DNA of 64,000 bases from Agrobacterium pusense (lineage in GTDB: Bacteria; Pseudomonadota; Alphaproteobacteria; Rhizobiales; Rhizobiaceae). Made by a program: the position numbers and the translations under genes. The stretch lies in the NCBI RefSeq assembly GCF_900102105.1, contig NZ_FNBB01000003.1:248001-312000 (forward strand), written 5' to 3'. The first letter of the stretch is position 1, and each line of letters begins with the position of its first letter. A model generated the notes under the pieces. That model worked only from the letters and a program-made list of their open reading frames with translations, did not search any database and had not been told where the DNA came from. Positions 17,501-25,795 of this stretch are shown in pieces.

Positions 17501-19984
17501 GCCGAGATCGGCGAAGAGGGCGGCGAGATCGACATTCCGGTCACCGAGGAATGGGGCGCTGGCGCTTATGTGACGGCGACGCTGTTCCGCCCCGGCGACG
17601 CGCAGGAAAGCCGTATGCCCATGCGCGCCATCGGCATCAAGTGGCTTGCCGTCGATCCGGCCGAGCGCAAGCTTGCCGTCAAACTCGGCGCGCCGCAGAA
17701 GACGCTGCCGCGCCAGCCGCTCGAAATTCCGATCACGGTTGCGGGGGCTGGTGTGGGCGAAAAGGCCTACGCCATCGTTGCGGCGGTCGATGTCGGCATC
17801 TTGAACCTCACCCGCTATGAGCCGCCGAAGCCGGATGAATGGTATTTCGGCCAGCGCCGGCTGGGACTGGAAATCCGCGACCTCTATGGCCGCCTGATTG
17901 ACGGCTCGCTTGGCGCCACGGGCCGGCTGCGCACCGGCGGTGATGGCGGCGGGGCGGCCCTTCAGGGCAGCCCACCCACGGAAAAGCTTGTGGCCTTCTT
18001 TGCCGGTCCGGTTGAACTCGACGCTAACGGCAAGGCGACTGTGAGCTTCGATATTCCGCAGTTCAACGGGACGGCCCGCATCATGGCGGTTGCCTGGACG
18101 AAGACCGGCGTGGGACATGCGGTTTCCGATGCCATCATTCGCGATCCCGTCGTGGTAACCGCCAGCGCGCCGAAATTCCTCGCCCCCGGCGATATCTCGC
18201 AATTGCGGCTCGATATCGCCAATACGGATGGCGACGCCGGCGACTACCGGCTGGATGTGACCAGCAATACGGCTCTGACGGTCGATCAGGGTGAAGTGTC
18301 GCAGACACTTGCGCTGCAAAAGGGCGGCAAGTCGTCTTTGACCGTTCCGCTGACGGGCGAGCAGCCCGGCAATGGCGCGATCACCATAAAGGTCTCCAAT
18401 GCGGCAGGTGTCTCGCTTGAGCAGGTTCTGAACGTTCCGGTGCGCCCGGCCGTTCTTCCAGTCACGACGCGGCGCGAAATCAAGATTGCGCCGAACAGCA
18501 GCCTGACGATCAATGGTGATCTTCTGGCCGACAGCATGCTCCTCGGCTCGTCCGTCGCCGTTAATGTCACGCGCTCGCCCGCTTTCGATATCCCGGCGCT
18601 GGTGATGATGCTGGACAAATATCCTTACGGCTGCGCCGAACAGACGACGAGCCGCGCGCTGCCGCTGCTTTACGTCTCGGAACTGACAAAGGACAGCGGC
18701 ATGGCTGAAGATCCCGACACCCGTAAGAGGGTTCAGGAAGCGGTCTACCGCGTGCTGTCCTTCCAGTCGAGTTCCGGCAGCTTCGGCCTCTGGTCGCCGG
18801 GTTACGGCGATCTGTGGCTCGATGCCTATATTACCGACTTCCTGACCCGCGCGCGCGAGCAGAAGTACGATGTCCCCGAAGCGGCCATGGTGCAGGCGTT
18901 GAACAACCTGCAGAACGGCCTGTCCTATGACAGCAATGTCAAGGATCGCGGCAACGAGATCGCCTATTCGCTTTATGTGCTGGCGCGCAACCGCAAGGCG
19001 GCGATCAACGATCTGCGTTATTACGCCGATACTGCGCTTGCCGATTTCCCGACGCCGCTTGCCAAGGCGCAGGTTGCCGCAGCCCTTTCGCTTTACGGCG
19101 ACCAAACCCGTTCGAAGACCGTGTTCGGTGCTTCGCTCGACATGGCCAGCCGCGCCACCAATGTCAGCTTCGCCCGCGCCGATTACGGCTCCGCCCTTCG
19201 CGACGGTGCGGCGGCGCTGGCGCTGGCGGCGGAAAGCCGTCCGGTTCCGGCCGTCGTGCCGCAGCTTGCCGGTGCCGTGGCAAGGGAATGGGAAAAGAAG
19301 CCCTATACCAGCACACAGGAGCAGGCATGGATGCTGCTGGCCGCCCGGGCCGTGAAAGGCGAGGACAAGGATATCCGTCTCGATGTGAACGGTGATCTGC
19401 AGACCGGCGGTTTCGGGAAGCGGATGAGCGGCGACGAGTTGCTGGCCGCACCGCTGAAGATCGCCAATGCCTCGGCTGATCCGGTCACGGCCGTCGTCAC
19501 TACGGTGGCCCCGCCGGCTCAGCCGCTCGCTGCCGGCGGCGAAGGCTTCACCATCACCCGCACCTATTACTCCATGGACGGTGAAGAGGTGAACCCGAGC
19601 GACGTCACACAGAACGAACGTTATGTCGTGGTTCTGAACGTGGTGCCGCAAAATAACTGGCAGTCGCGCATTCTGGTGACGGATCTACTGCCTTCCGGTT
19701 TCGAGATCGACAATCCGAGCCTCGTCAATTCGGCCGAACTGTCGAATTTCGACTGGTTGCCGGAAACGGAGGCGGCGCATACCGAATTCCGCTACGACCG
19801 TTTTGTGGCGGCCTTCGATCGCTCGGCAGGGGACAGTTCGGAAATTGCGCTGGCCTATGTCGTCCGCGCGGTCACTCCCGGTACTTATGATCATCCGGCG
19901 GCGTCTGTTGAGGATATGTACCGGCCGCAATTTGCCGCCCGCACCGCAACCGGCCGCATGGAGGTGCGTTCGGCGACCCCATGA
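14528..19984 (+). CDS. Bacterial alpha-2-macroglobulin with N-terminal PAN/apple domain
   Basis: An 1818-residue periplasmic protein. A signal peptide (about residues 1-26, ending AMA) leads into a PAN/apple-like domain (about 30-95) with paired cysteines in QCGEICAGDTSCKAFTY. Several macroglobulin-like beta domains (MG2 and following) and the terpenoid-cyclase-like thioester domain follow. The thioester motif is present as CAEQ at Cys1369 in YPYGCAEQTTSRALP. Bacterial A2Ms are thought to trap invading proteases in the periplasm. E. coli YfhM pairs with penicillin-binding protein 1C, and here the stop overlaps the start of pbpC by 4 bases. No lipobox is seen, so it is probably soluble rather than a lipoprotein. 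Confidence 0.93.
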   Translation: MSLRALVRISLVAVSAAMIFAPAMAAEPSRKVVTTQNGDYFGFDLRTEQNVSLEQCGEICAGDTSCKAFTYNPKVKWCFLKSDFNQLNAFPGAVAGKIVEVATEADIGAPQRLSFVTDSLQQEARRMKSGLAANDGEGGQGVEALVQTARQQAAGGNIPDAVTTYKQALAITPDDGALWAELSEKAAQVTDNYSIAGQAASAAINAYQLSRTVSARTEALNRLAKAFERTQNYRAALNAYKESLALTDDAQTKAAYADLRTRQGFRVINNTVDTDSVSPRACVQFSEPLVKNGVDYSSFITLDGAAPKAIEAKGSEICVEGLTHGQRYKIALRAGLPSSVEEPLEKQVNLDIYVRDRTASVRFTGENFVLPGSARRGIPIVSVNADKADLKLYRVGDRNITALLANSQFLTQMDGYNADRIENEIGELVWQGSIDIQPDLNKDVVTSFPVDEALPERKPGIYVLTAVPPGTAPETWDSRATQWFLVSDTGITTYAGTDGLNVFVRALGSAKPLADVDLQLLAKNNEVLGTATTDADGRAVFSAGLMRGTAAQAPAILTARNGDKDYVFLDMTRAGFDLSDRGVTGRAAPGAIDVFSWTERGIYRAGETVHAAALARDVDGKAIEDLPLTFIFSRPDGVEDRRFVSDGKALGGHAVDLPLQANAMRGTWTLRIHTDPKTAAISEKSFLVDDFVPDRTEFDLSSKAKQIDPGAETAIDVDGRYLYGAPAAGLTLEGEVAIKPTRTSADFEGYFFGLADEESEEENRTTLADLPVLDEEGKASFNVDLTDLPSTTQLLSANITVRMREAGGRAVERSLALPIKAEASVIGIKPQFSGDLAQNSVGRFHIIGVSADGAKQAINGLTWKLIKVERNYQWYRQGNSWRYEPVEYTKQQETGTLSVDANGGEISVPVTWGRYRLEVEGAGNGAPVSSVEFDAGFYVEASSTETPDALEIALDKQSYKIGDTAKLKVSSRFAGELMITSGSEKLIAVQNAEIGEEGGEIDIPVTEEWGAGAYVTATLFRPGDAQESRMPMRAIGIKWLAVDPAERKLAVKLGAPQKTLPRQPLEIPITVAGAGVGEKAYAIVAAVDVGILNLTRYEPPKPDEWYFGQRRLGLEIRDLYGRLIDGSLGATGRLRTGGDGGGAALQGSPPTEKLVAFFAGPVELDANGKATVSFDIPQFNGTARIMAVAWTKTGVGHAVSDAIIRDPVVVTASAPKFLAPGDISQLRLDIANTDGDAGDYRLDVTSNTALTVDQGEVSQTLALQKGGKSSLTVPLTGEQPGNGAITIKVSNAAGVSLEQVLNVPVRPAVLPVTTRREIKIAPNSSLTINGDLLADSMLLGSSVAVNVTRSPAFDIPALVMMLDKYPYGCAEQTTSRALPLLYVSELTKDSGMAEDPDTRKRVQEAVYRVLSFQSSSGSFGLWSPGYGDLWLDAYITDFLTRAREQKYDVPEAAMVQALNNLQNGLSYDSNVKDRGNEIAYSLYVLARNRKAAINDLRYYADTALADFPTPLAKAQVAAALSLYGDQTRSKTVFGASLDMASRATNVSFARADYGSALRDGAAALALAAESRPVPAVVPQLAGAVAREWEKKPYTSTQEQAWMLLAARAVKGEDKDIRLDVNGDLQTGGFGKRMSGDELLAAPLKIANASADPVTAVVTTVAPPAQPLAAGGEGFTITRTYYSMDGEEVNPSDVTQNERYVVVLNVVPQNNWQSRILVTDLLPSGFEIDNPSLVNSAELSNFDWLPETEAAHTEFRYDRFVAAFDRSAGDSSEIALAYVVRAVTPGTYDHPAASVEDMYRPQFAARTATGRMEVRSATP

Positions 19985-22059
19985 GACGGAAAAAGGCTGT
20001 CATCGTCGGCTTCGTTGTGGCCGCATTGCTTATCGGCGGTGCGGCCTTCGGTCTCGATGCGCTGGACAAGGCCTACCCGCCGCCGCTCGAGGCAGCGCGG
20101 CAGCGATCCTTCGAGGTGTTGGACCGCGACGGCAAGTTGCTGCGTGCCTTCGCAACACCGGATGGCCGCTGGCGGCTCGACACCACGGCGGCCGAGGTCG
20201 ATCCGCAGTTCCTGCGGATGCTGGTCGCCTATGAGGACCAACGCTTTTACGACCATCACGGTATCGATCCCTGGGCCTTGCTGCGTTCCGCGTGGCAACT
20301 GGTGAGCAACGGCCGGATCGTATCCGGCGCCTCGACGCTTTCCATGCAGGTGGCGCGGCTGGTCGAGCCGCGCGCCGACCGCTCCTTCTCGGCAAAGCTT
20401 CTTCAGGCCCTGCGGGCTATTCAAATCGAACGGCGGCTCAGCAAGGCGGATATCCTCGATCTTTATCTGAATATCGCGCCCTATGGCGGCAATCTCGAAG
20501 GCATACGCGCGGCCAGCCTCGCCTGGTTCGGCAAGGAGCCGGGAAGGCTCGACACGGCCGAGGCTGCCCTTCTGGTCGCCCTGCCGCAATTGCCAGAAAG
20601 GCGTCGCCCGGACAGGTATCCCGAGGCGGCGAGACAGGCAAGGGAACGGGTCTTGCAGAGGCTTGCCGTCGAACGTGTCGTGGGTGAGGGCGAAGCGGAA
20701 CGGGCGACGCTTGCGGGCGTTCCGACCAGCCGGCGCGACCTGCCGGCGTTAGCACCGCACATGGCTGCTGCCGCGCGTGCGAAATTCCCCAATGCTGCGG
20801 AAATACGCTCGACGCTGAAGCTGTCGATCCAGCGGGAACTGGAAGGCGTGGCGCGCCATGCAGCAGGAAAAATCGGCGATAAGGTATCCGTCGCCATCGT
20901 CATGGCCGATGCAGAGAGCGGGGATATTCTGGCGGAGGTCGGCTCGGCGGATTATCTCGATACCGCGAGGAGGGGTTTCGTGGAGATGAGCCGCGCGGTG
21001 CGCTCGCCCGGATCGACCCTCAAGCCATTCATTTATGGCCTCGCCTTTGAGGATGGCCTGATCGGTCAGGAGACCATCATCGAGGATCGCCCGGCTGATT
21101 TTTCCGGTTACCGGCCGCGCAATTTCGACATGCATTATCAGGGCGATGTCAGCATCAGGCAGGCGCTGCAACTGTCGCTCAACGTGCCCGCCGTGAAATT
21201 GCTCGACGCGGTGAGCCCATCGGCGCTGATGGTGCGGTTCCGGCGGTCTGGCGTCACACTCGCGTTGCCCGCCAACGAAGCACCCGGGCTCGCCATTGCT
21301 CTCGGAGGCGCCGGTATTTCGCTTGTCGATCTTGTCCAGCTTTATGCCGGGCTGACAGGTGGCGATGGTCCGGTACGCCTTGGTGATGGCGTCCGCTCCG
21401 CCCCGGAACGACTGGAAGGCGACCGGTTGTTTTCCGATGCCGCAATCTGGAACGTTTCGGACATCCTGTCCGGCATACTGCCGCCACTCGGCATGAAACA
21501 GCGCGGCATCGCCTACAAGACCGGCACCAGCTACGGTTACCGCGACGCCTGGTCGATAGGGTATGACGGGCGGCACGTGGTCGGCGTCTGGGTCGGCCGC
21601 GCCGATAACGGCGCCGTGCCGGGTATTGCCGGTTATGCGACGGCGGCTCCCATCCTCTTCGAGGCCTTTGAAAAATCGGGCGTGGCCATCACGCCAATGC
21701 CGGCAGCACCCTCCGGCGTCGCGCGCGTGAGCGTGGCCGACCTTCCGGCAAACCAGCGGCGTTTCACGACGACCGCAAACGGCCTGCTTTCGGCTTCAAG
21801 ACGTGAAAGCGCCCCGCGCATCGTTTATCCGCCCGAGGGCGCGCGGGTAGAGCTTTCCGGCCAGTCGGGCATCTCGCCACTGGTGCTGAAGCTTCAGGGC
21901 GGGCGTGCACCCTTCCGCTGGCTCGCCAACGGTTTGCCTCTGCCGGATGCATCCCACCGTCGCAACAGTGAATGGCGCCCGGAAGGGCAGGGGTTTTCCA
22001 CACTCACGGTGATTGACGCCGATGGCCGTGCGTCGAGTGTCCGGATTTTCGTCGAATGA
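19981..22059 (+). CDS. pbpC: Penicillin-binding protein 1C
   Basis: A 692-residue class A penicillin-binding protein with an N-terminal membrane anchor (about residues 7-28). The glycosyltransferase domain has its catalytic glutamate in EDQRFYDHHGID (Glu85). The transpeptidase domain has Ser345 in STLK, a later SLN and KTGTS near residue 514. A C-terminal BiPBP_C domain covers about residues 595-692. PBP1C polymerises peptidoglycan, possibly in repair. Its ATG lies in the ATGA overlap with the alpha-2-macroglobulin gene, so translation is probably coupled. This A2M-PBP1C pairing is conserved and suggests cell-wall repair after protease attack. Confidence 0.95.
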   Translation: MRRKKAVIVGFVVAALLIGGAAFGLDALDKAYPPPLEAARQRSFEVLDRDGKLLRAFATPDGRWRLDTTAAEVDPQFLRMLVAYEDQRFYDHHGIDPWALLRSAWQLVSNGRIVSGASTLSMQVARLVEPRADRSFSAKLLQALRAIQIERRLSKADILDLYLNIAPYGGNLEGIRAASLAWFGKEPGRLDTAEAALLVALPQLPERRRPDRYPEAARQARERVLQRLAVERVVGEGEAERATLAGVPTSRRDLPALAPHMAAAARAKFPNAAEIRSTLKLSIQRELEGVARHAAGKIGDKVSVAIVMADAESGDILAEVGSADYLDTARRGFVEMSRAVRSPGSTLKPFIYGLAFEDGLIGQETIIEDRPADFSGYRPRNFDMHYQGDVSIRQALQLSLNVPAVKLLDAVSPSALMVRFRRSGVTLALPANEAPGLAIALGGAGISLVDLVQLYAGLTGGDGPVRLGDGVRSAPERLEGDRLFSDAAIWNVSDILSGILPPLGMKQRGIAYKTGTSYGYRDAWSIGYDGRHVVGVWVGRADNGAVPGIAGYATAAPILFEAFEKSGVAITPMPAAPSGVARVSVADLPANQRRFTTTANGLLSASRRESAPRIVYPPEGARVELSGQSGISPLVLKLQGGRAPFRWLANGLPLPDASHRRNSEWRPEGQGFSTLTVIDADGRASSVRIFVE

Positions 22060-22177
22060 CGACGGCGCGTCCAAGTCAACAACGGCCGCCGAGGGCTCCT
22101 GTAAGACAGGCCTTGTGACCGTCTCGTCAACCAAGTGCGGCAAGCCGGTCAACCGCGGGGAGATGACCGGTCCAATC

Positions 22178-22477
22178 CTATTGAGCCACATCGAACGAAT
22201 GGCGGTCGATCCGCTCCTGAAGCGAAGCCACAACCGCTTGCAGAAACTCCCGGCGTCTTTGATTGGTCGTTGCCGCCAGCGTCACCTGCAACCGGCTGCT
22301 GATCCTGTTCAGGAAGCCAACATGGTTGAAGCTGTCGGCGGCTATATTCACCTCCACCTCGTCCATGTAATGTGCCAGATGCGGTTCCAGCGCGAGATTT
22401 GCATCCGTCTGGTAGCAGGCAGCCATCTGTTCTCCAAGCGTGGACATCTGCACATATGGACCATATTCGTCGATCAT
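22178..22477 (-). CDS. Small protein of unknown function
   Basis: A 99-residue acidic protein starting MIDEYGPYVQMSTLGEQMAAC. I do not recognise the family. It has no signal peptide or membrane segment; the second half (about residues 58-95) is predicted helical and charged (RISSRLQV, NQRRREFLQAVVASLQERIDRH). The ATG at 22477 has a strong GAGGGAGA Shine-Dalgarno. An in-frame GTG at 22528 has none, so the shorter form is chosen. It lies convergent to pbpC and downstream of tRNA-Arg. The good ribosome site and coding look support a real gene. Confidence 0.6.
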   Translation of the reverse strand: MIDEYGPYVQMSTLGEQMAACYQTDANLALEPHLAHYMDEVEVNIAADSFNHVGFLNRISSRLQVTLAATTNQRRREFLQAVVASLQERIDRHSFDVAQ

Positions 22478-22748
22478 CAAATCTCCCTCGTCTCGCGCGA
22501 CCCACTTCGACAGGCGCCTCGTCGTCACTGATAGGAAATAGGAAGCGATTGCGGGCTTTCAACGTTCCCTTACGAAGCTTTGAACTTTCTGTGTTCTAGG
22601 GGGAAACGCTTTTATGTCGGTCGATCTGATATTTGCCAATTGCGAGCGGCCAGGCTGGCAAAGAATACGCTCCACTTCTCGCGCCCGGACCAGCTGTCTG
22701 CTGGTCGCTAGCCGATTATGTCATTGATTTTAAAAAATTTTCAGGAAA

Positions 22749-23061
22749 TGGTGTCCACGAGAGGATTCGAACCTCCGACCCCAGGATTCATACCGCTTCG
22801 GCTTTCGCCGCCGCCCTGCCTTGTCGGGAAGGGCGTTCGTGGTCTGGACTGTCCCTTCACCATGGGCCGTGAGGCCTTTAGGTGCTGCCCATCCAGTCTC
22901 TACACCTTCACCGGATTTCTCCGGAGCTTGGCTCGGGATTGGCATGCTGGAAGACCAGCGAAGCTTTCCCCGACTTTGAGCAGATCGATTGCGTCGTTTC
23001 CGGGCGCAACCCCCAATTTGTCTTAGGAATCCTGTGCTCTATCCTGCTGAGCTACGTGGAC
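22749..23061 (-). tRNA. tRNA-Arg (anticodon CCT), split by a group I intron
   Basis: The two halves of a tRNA lie 236 bases apart on the minus strand. The 5' exon (23061 down to 23025) carries the acceptor GTCCACG, the D arm and the anticodon loop up to CCT. The 3' exon (22788 down to 22749) carries the rest of the anticodon arm, the TpsiC arm with GGTTCGAAT, the acceptor CGTGGAC and an encoded ACCA end. Joined, they form a 77-base cloverleaf with loop TTCCTAA in a CAGGA/TCCTG stem. A group I intron in tRNA-Arg(CCU) is known from Agrobacterium tumefaciens. Confidence 0.93.
22789..23024 (-). other. Group I self-splicing intron in tRNA-Arg(CCT)
   Basis: The 236-base insertion follows the last anticodon base (U) and ends in G, as group I introns require. 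The exon end TTCCT can pair with GGGGG after the loop AAGACAAATT, giving P1 with a U-G pair at the splice site. Core elements are visible on the minus strand: P-like CCAATCCCGAGCCAAGC (about 22925-22942), the P7/R element GTGTAGAGACTGGA (about 22890-22905) and its partner ACAGTCC (about 22846-22852). There is no endonuclease gene. It resembles the small tRNA introns of subgroup IC3; the subgroup is inferred. Confidence 0.92.
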
Positions 23062-23094
23062 ACTGAATTGCTCTTTAACCTGACCCAGCCGGCG

Positions 23095-23124
23095 GATCAA
23101 CCGCGTTCTTCATCGCGGTTGATC
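23095..23124 (-). terminator. Hairpin between the M20 hydrolase gene and tRNA-Arg
   Basis: GATCAACCGCG and CGCGGTTGATC form an 11-bp perfect stem with an 8-base loop. It lacks a T-run. It probably marks the 3' end of the amidohydrolase transcript. Confidence 0.5.
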
Positions 23125-23156
23125 TCGTCCTCCGCTTTCTTCGCGTTGGCCTGACA

Positions 23157-24320
23157 TCAGCTCGTCAGGCGCTGTTCTGCAAGTTTTACCCAATAGGAGA
23201 TGCCGTAGGCGATGGCTTCGTCGTTGAAGTCATAACCAGGATTGTGGAGCCCGGCCGAATCGCCATTGCCAATAAAGATGAAGCAGCCGGGCCTTTCCTT
23301 CAGCATGAAGGAGAAATCCTCTCCTGCCATGGAGGGATCGACATCGGGGTCTACATTCGGTTCGCCAACCACATCGCGGGCCACACGGATAGCGTGGTCG
23401 GTTTCAGCGGCGTGGTTAAAGGTCACCGGGCAATAGCGCTCATAGACGACTTCGGCTTCTGCGCCATTGGCAAGCGCAATGCCTTCCGCCATCTGCTTGA
23501 TGCGTTCCTGGGCGAGATCGCGCACCGTCTCATCAAGGCTGCGCACGGTGCCGGCGATCAGCGCCTCGTTGGGAATGATGTTGTGACTGGAACCCGCATG
23601 AAATCGCGTGACCGAGACGACAACGGAGCGGATCGGATCGGCATTGCGTGAGGCGATCATCTGCAGGTTGCCAACGATCTGCGCGCCGATGGTGATGGGG
23701 TCGATCGTGCGATGCGGCTGGGCCGCATGGCCGCCTCGGCCCTTGACCGTGATTGAGAACTTGTCCGGTGCGGCCATTATGCCGCCCTTGCGGATGGCGA
23801 AGGCGCCAAGCGGAATGCCCGGCATATTGTGCATTCCGTAAACTTCGTCGATGCCGAAACGCTCCATCAGGCCGTCTTCGACCATGGCGAGCGCGCCGGC
23901 GCCGCCTTCTTCCGCTGGCTGGAAAATGACAGCGATCGAGCCCGCGAAATTGCGGGTCTCGGTGAGGTATTTCGCCGCGCCGAGAAGCATCGCGGTGTGG
24001 CCGTCATGGCCGCAGGCGTGCATGGCGCCGGGCGTTTTCGATGCCCAGGCTTTGCCGGTTTCCTCGACTATGGGCAGCGCGTCCATATCCGCGCGGAAGC
24101 CGATGGTGCGATTGCCTGGAAGATTGCCCCTGATGATGCCGACGACGCCGGTGCGGCCGAGACCGGTCACGATTTCGTCAACGCCGAAAGATTTCAGCTT
24201 CTCCGCGACGAAGGCCGCGGTGTTGTCGACATCATACAAAATCTCTGGATTTTCATGCAGGTGATGCCGCCATTCGCTGACTTCCTGCTGGAGTTCGGCG
24301 GCTCTGTTCAAAATCGGCAT
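23157..24320 (-). CDS. M20-family amidohydrolase (hippurate hydrolase type)
   Basis: A 387-residue zinc-dependent amidohydrolase of the M20D group, which removes N-acyl groups from amino acids (hippurate, acetyl-amino acids, IAA-amino acid conjugates). The metal-binding motif HACGHDGH is at residues 101-108 and the EEGG motif with the catalytic glutamates at about 137-140. The ATG at 24320 has an AGGA Shine-Dalgarno and yields the usual MPILNRAAELQQEVSEWRHHLHENPE start. The exact substrate cannot be told from sequence. It is divergent from the D,D-carboxypeptidase gene. Confidence 0.93.
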   Translation of the reverse strand: MPILNRAAELQQEVSEWRHHLHENPEILYDVDNTAAFVAEKLKSFGVDEIVTGLGRTGVVGIIRGNLPGNRTIGFRADMDALPIVEETGKAWASKTPGAMHACGHDGHTAMLLGAAKYLTETRNFAGSIAVIFQPAEEGGAGALAMVEDGLMERFGIDEVYGMHNMPGIPLGAFAIRKGGIMAAPDKFSITVKGRGGHAAQPHRTIDPITIGAQIVGNLQMIASRNADPIRSVVVSVTRFHAGSSHNIIPNEALIAGTVRSLDETVRDLAQERIKQMAEGIALANGAEAEVVYERYCPVTFNHAAETDHAIRVARDVVGEPNVDPDVDPSMAGEDFSFMLKERPGCFIFIGNGDSAGLHNPGYDFNDEAIAYGISYWVKLAEQRLTS

Positions 24321-24433
24321 TCGTTCATTCCTGGGTTCATCGGTGCGGCGTGTCGTAAAACTCCATCCTCCGTGGTGGATAGTGCGCCGCATAATTGACG
24401 TAATCAATGTACTTTGCCATTGCTAGGACATAT

Positions 24434-25603
24434 ATGGTGAATATTGCCATTCCCCGACTGAAGACGGGAATTCGAGGACTAGCCTTGCCACAGACTTTCA
24501 AATCGCCAAACGCCGCCCGCCGGCTTTCCGCAGCCATTGCCATCATTACCTCCGGTGTCGTCGCCGCGGCCCCGGTGGCCAATGCCAATCCGAAAATGGT
24601 GGTCGATGTCAAAACCGGCAAGGTGATCTCGCACCAGGAAGCCTTCCGCAAATGGTATCCGGCCTCGCTGACCAAGCTGATGACCGCCTATATCGCCTTT
24701 TCGCAGATGAAGGCTGGCAAGATCAGCCCGCAGACCGAAGTGGTGATGAGCAAGAAGGCCGCCGACCAGCCCGCCTCCAAGATGTATTTCAAGCCCGGCC
24801 AGAAACTGACGATGGACAGCGCGCTGAAGCTGCTGCTGATCAAGTCCGCCAACGATATTGCAGTCGCGATTGCGGAGACCATCGGCGGCAACACGGATAA
24901 TTTCGTGGCGCAGATGAATGCGCAGGCGCAGCGCCTCGGCATGAATTCCACGCATTACGTGAACCCCAATGGTCTGCCGGGGAAGGGCCAGTACACGACG
25001 GCCCGCGACCTCGCGCTGCTGGCGCTGATCATCAAGCGGGAATTTCCCGAATATGCGCATTATTTCTCGCTTGAGGGCGTCACCACCGGCAAAAAGAATT
25101 ACGCCAATTTCAATATGCTGGTTGGCCGCTTCGATGGCGCGGATGGCATGAAGACCGGCTTTATCTGCGCTTCCGGGTTCAACCAGGTGGCATCGGCCGT
25201 GCGCAATGGCCGCTCGATCATCACTGTGGTGCTGGGTGCCGATAGTCTCGCGGGTCGAACCGACCAGTCGGCCGATCTTCTGCAGATGGGCCTGACGTCT
25301 CCTTCCGGTCAGGGTGTCTCGCTCGCCTCGCTTGCCCCTTATGGCGATACCGCAGAGGTCAACGATATCAGCGCCGAAATATGCAACCCGAAGGCGGCGA
25401 AAATCCGCAGTGAGGGACGCGACGATGCCGGCCGCATGGTCATCCATTCGCCCTATGTGCAGGAAATGACCCGCCCGCCGGAATATTCCTTTGCCGGTCT
25501 TATACCGGGCAGCGAGACGGTCGCGGTTAATGCGCCCAAGGGCGCGGCCGCAAAGGGCCAATTGGCGAATGTGCCGATCCCGATCCCGCGCCCCACATTC
25601 TGA
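24434..25603 (+). CDS. D-alanyl-D-alanine carboxypeptidase (S11 family)
   Basis: A 389-residue low-molecular-weight penicillin-binding protein that trims the terminal D-Ala of peptidoglycan side chains. It has a long N-terminal signal region cleaved after about residue 51 (VANA). The motifs are SLTK (Ser78-Lys81), SAN (138-140) and KTG (240-242). The ATG at 24434 follows AGGACAT. A TTG at 24484 with a GAGG upstream would give a shorter signal peptide and is an alternative start. The C-terminal part is Ala/Pro/Arg-rich and lacks the amphipathic anchor helix of PBP5, so membrane attachment is unclear. Confidence 0.92.
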   Translation: MVNIAIPRLKTGIRGLALPQTFKSPNAARRLSAAIAIITSGVVAAAPVANANPKMVVDVKTGKVISHQEAFRKWYPASLTKLMTAYIAFSQMKAGKISPQTEVVMSKKAADQPASKMYFKPGQKLTMDSALKLLLIKSANDIAVAIAETIGGNTDNFVAQMNAQAQRLGMNSTHYVNPNGLPGKGQYTTARDLALLALIIKREFPEYAHYFSLEGVTTGKKNYANFNMLVGRFDGADGMKTGFICASGFNQVASAVRNGRSIITVVLGADSLAGRTDQSADLLQMGLTSPSGQGVSLASLAPYGDTAEVNDISAEICNPKAAKIRSEGRDDAGRMVIHSPYVQEMTRPPEYSFAGLIPGSETVAVNAPKGAAAKGQLANVPIPIPRPTF

Positions 25604-25618
25604 CGGACAGGCGAAGGT

Positions 25619-25638
25619 GCCGGGAGAGGTCTCCCGGC
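25619..25638 (+). terminator. Hairpin after the D,D-carboxypeptidase gene
   Basis: GCCGGGAGA and TCTCCCGGC form a near-continuous palindrome 15 bases after the stop. No T-run follows, so function as a terminator is uncertain. Confidence 0.4.
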
Positions 25639-25670
25639 CGCCTGCCATTTGGCTATTCGCAGATCGATCA

Positions 25671-25685
25671 TGTTATGATATTACA
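25671..25685. promoter_or_regulatory. Candidate Zur operator
   Basis: TGTTATGATATTACA is a near palindrome of the GTTATRATATAAC type bound by zinc-uptake regulator Zur in alphaproteobacteria. It lies about 110 bases before the COG0523 GTPase, a class commonly controlled by Zur. The similarity is seen; regulation is inferred. Confidence 0.5.
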
Positions 25686-25795
25686 GTGGCGCTCGCGGCT
25701 TCCAGCCTCGGGCGATTTGTTTTAGCTTCATGCCGTTGCGGGTTTTACGTCCTGAACTGACTTCCCCAAAGCGGCAATCAACATACAGGCCAGAC

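Noticed and set aside
17438-19651. Long minus-strand frame of 737 codons
   Set aside because: It is the shadow of the alpha-2-macroglobulin gene, caused by high-GC codon use.
22060-22177. Possible mobile-element scar next to the tRNA genes
   Set aside because: I found no integrase, no direct repeat of a tRNA 3' end, and no phage-like gene near any of the three tRNAs.
22718-23154. Plus-strand open frames over the tRNA-Arg region
   Set aside because: They lie antisense to the tRNA exons and the group I intron, whose conserved RNA core explains the sequence.
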